A stretch of DNA of 5,861 nucleotides from Pseudomonadota bacterium (GTDB taxonomy: Bacteria > Pseudomonadota > Gammaproteobacteria > Xanthomonadales > Xanthomonadaceae), in NCBI GenBank assembly GCA_023423675.1, contig JAFAFD010000151.1, forward strand, positions 1 through 5,861, given 5' to 3'. The position numbers were made by a program, and so were the translations under genes. Shown here piece after piece: positions 5,846-5,861 of the stretch. How positions within the stretch are numbered: the first letter of the stretch is position 1; the number at the start of each line of letters is the position of its first letter. The notes under the pieces were generated by a model that made no database searches, was not told where the DNA came from, and saw only the letters and a program-made list of their open reading frames with translations.

Positions 5846-5861
5846 GCTCGTTGCCTCGGTA

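Noticed and set aside
1..5861. tRNA, rRNA, CRISPR array, insertion sequence or phage attachment site
   Set aside because: I saw no cloverleaf, no regularly spaced direct repeats with spacers and no transposase. The only repeats are the REP-like units at the left end and the codon repeats of the tail.

Overview
The window looks like chromosomal DNA of a GC-rich gammaproteobacterium of the Xanthomonadaceae, most likely Stenotrophomonas. Codons strongly prefer G or C at the third position. The left end carries GTAG-headed stem-loop repeats resembling the SMAG/REP elements of S. maltophilia. The order DUF3348 - DUF802 - OmpA family - DUF2894 is one I associate with Xanthomonadaceae and some Betaproteobacteria. 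The species is inferred from memory of these families, not from a search.

Left part (1-1774): two minus-strand genes. One encodes an unrecognised protein with a single membrane helix; its stop codon lies inside a GTAG repeat. The other encodes a complete, signal-less M14-family zinc carboxypeptidase or amidase. A 149-bp gap between them holds two GC-rich hairpins. From about 1775 to 1944 lies a divergent intergenic region with a candidate promoter on each strand.

Right part (1945-5845): a compact plus-strand four-gene operon. It encodes a soluble helical DUF3348 protein, a 743-residue DUF802 membrane protein, a MotB/ZorB-like protein with one membrane helix and an OmpA C-terminal domain, and a small DUF2894 protein with a basic tail. 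The gaps are +10 bp, a 4-bp ATGA overlap and an 11-bp overlap, so the genes are very likely translated together.

The second and third proteins together have the architecture of an ion-driven MotA-MotB / ExbB-ExbD / ZorA-ZorB motor. The DUF802 protein has four hydrophobic helices with MotA/ExbB-like glycine-rich segments. A cytoplasmic, mostly helical tail of about 560 residues follows. The OmpA-family protein carries the membrane aspartate (D21) and a peptidoglycan-binding domain. This layout is strikingly like the ZorA/ZorB core of the Zorya anti-phage systems. However, the Zorya effectors (ZorC, ZorD, ZorE) are absent, and DUF3348 and DUF2894 proteins occupy the flanks. A Zorya-like but functionally undescribed envelope motor is the most interesting content of the window. 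Whether it serves defence or housekeeping cannot be decided from the sequence.
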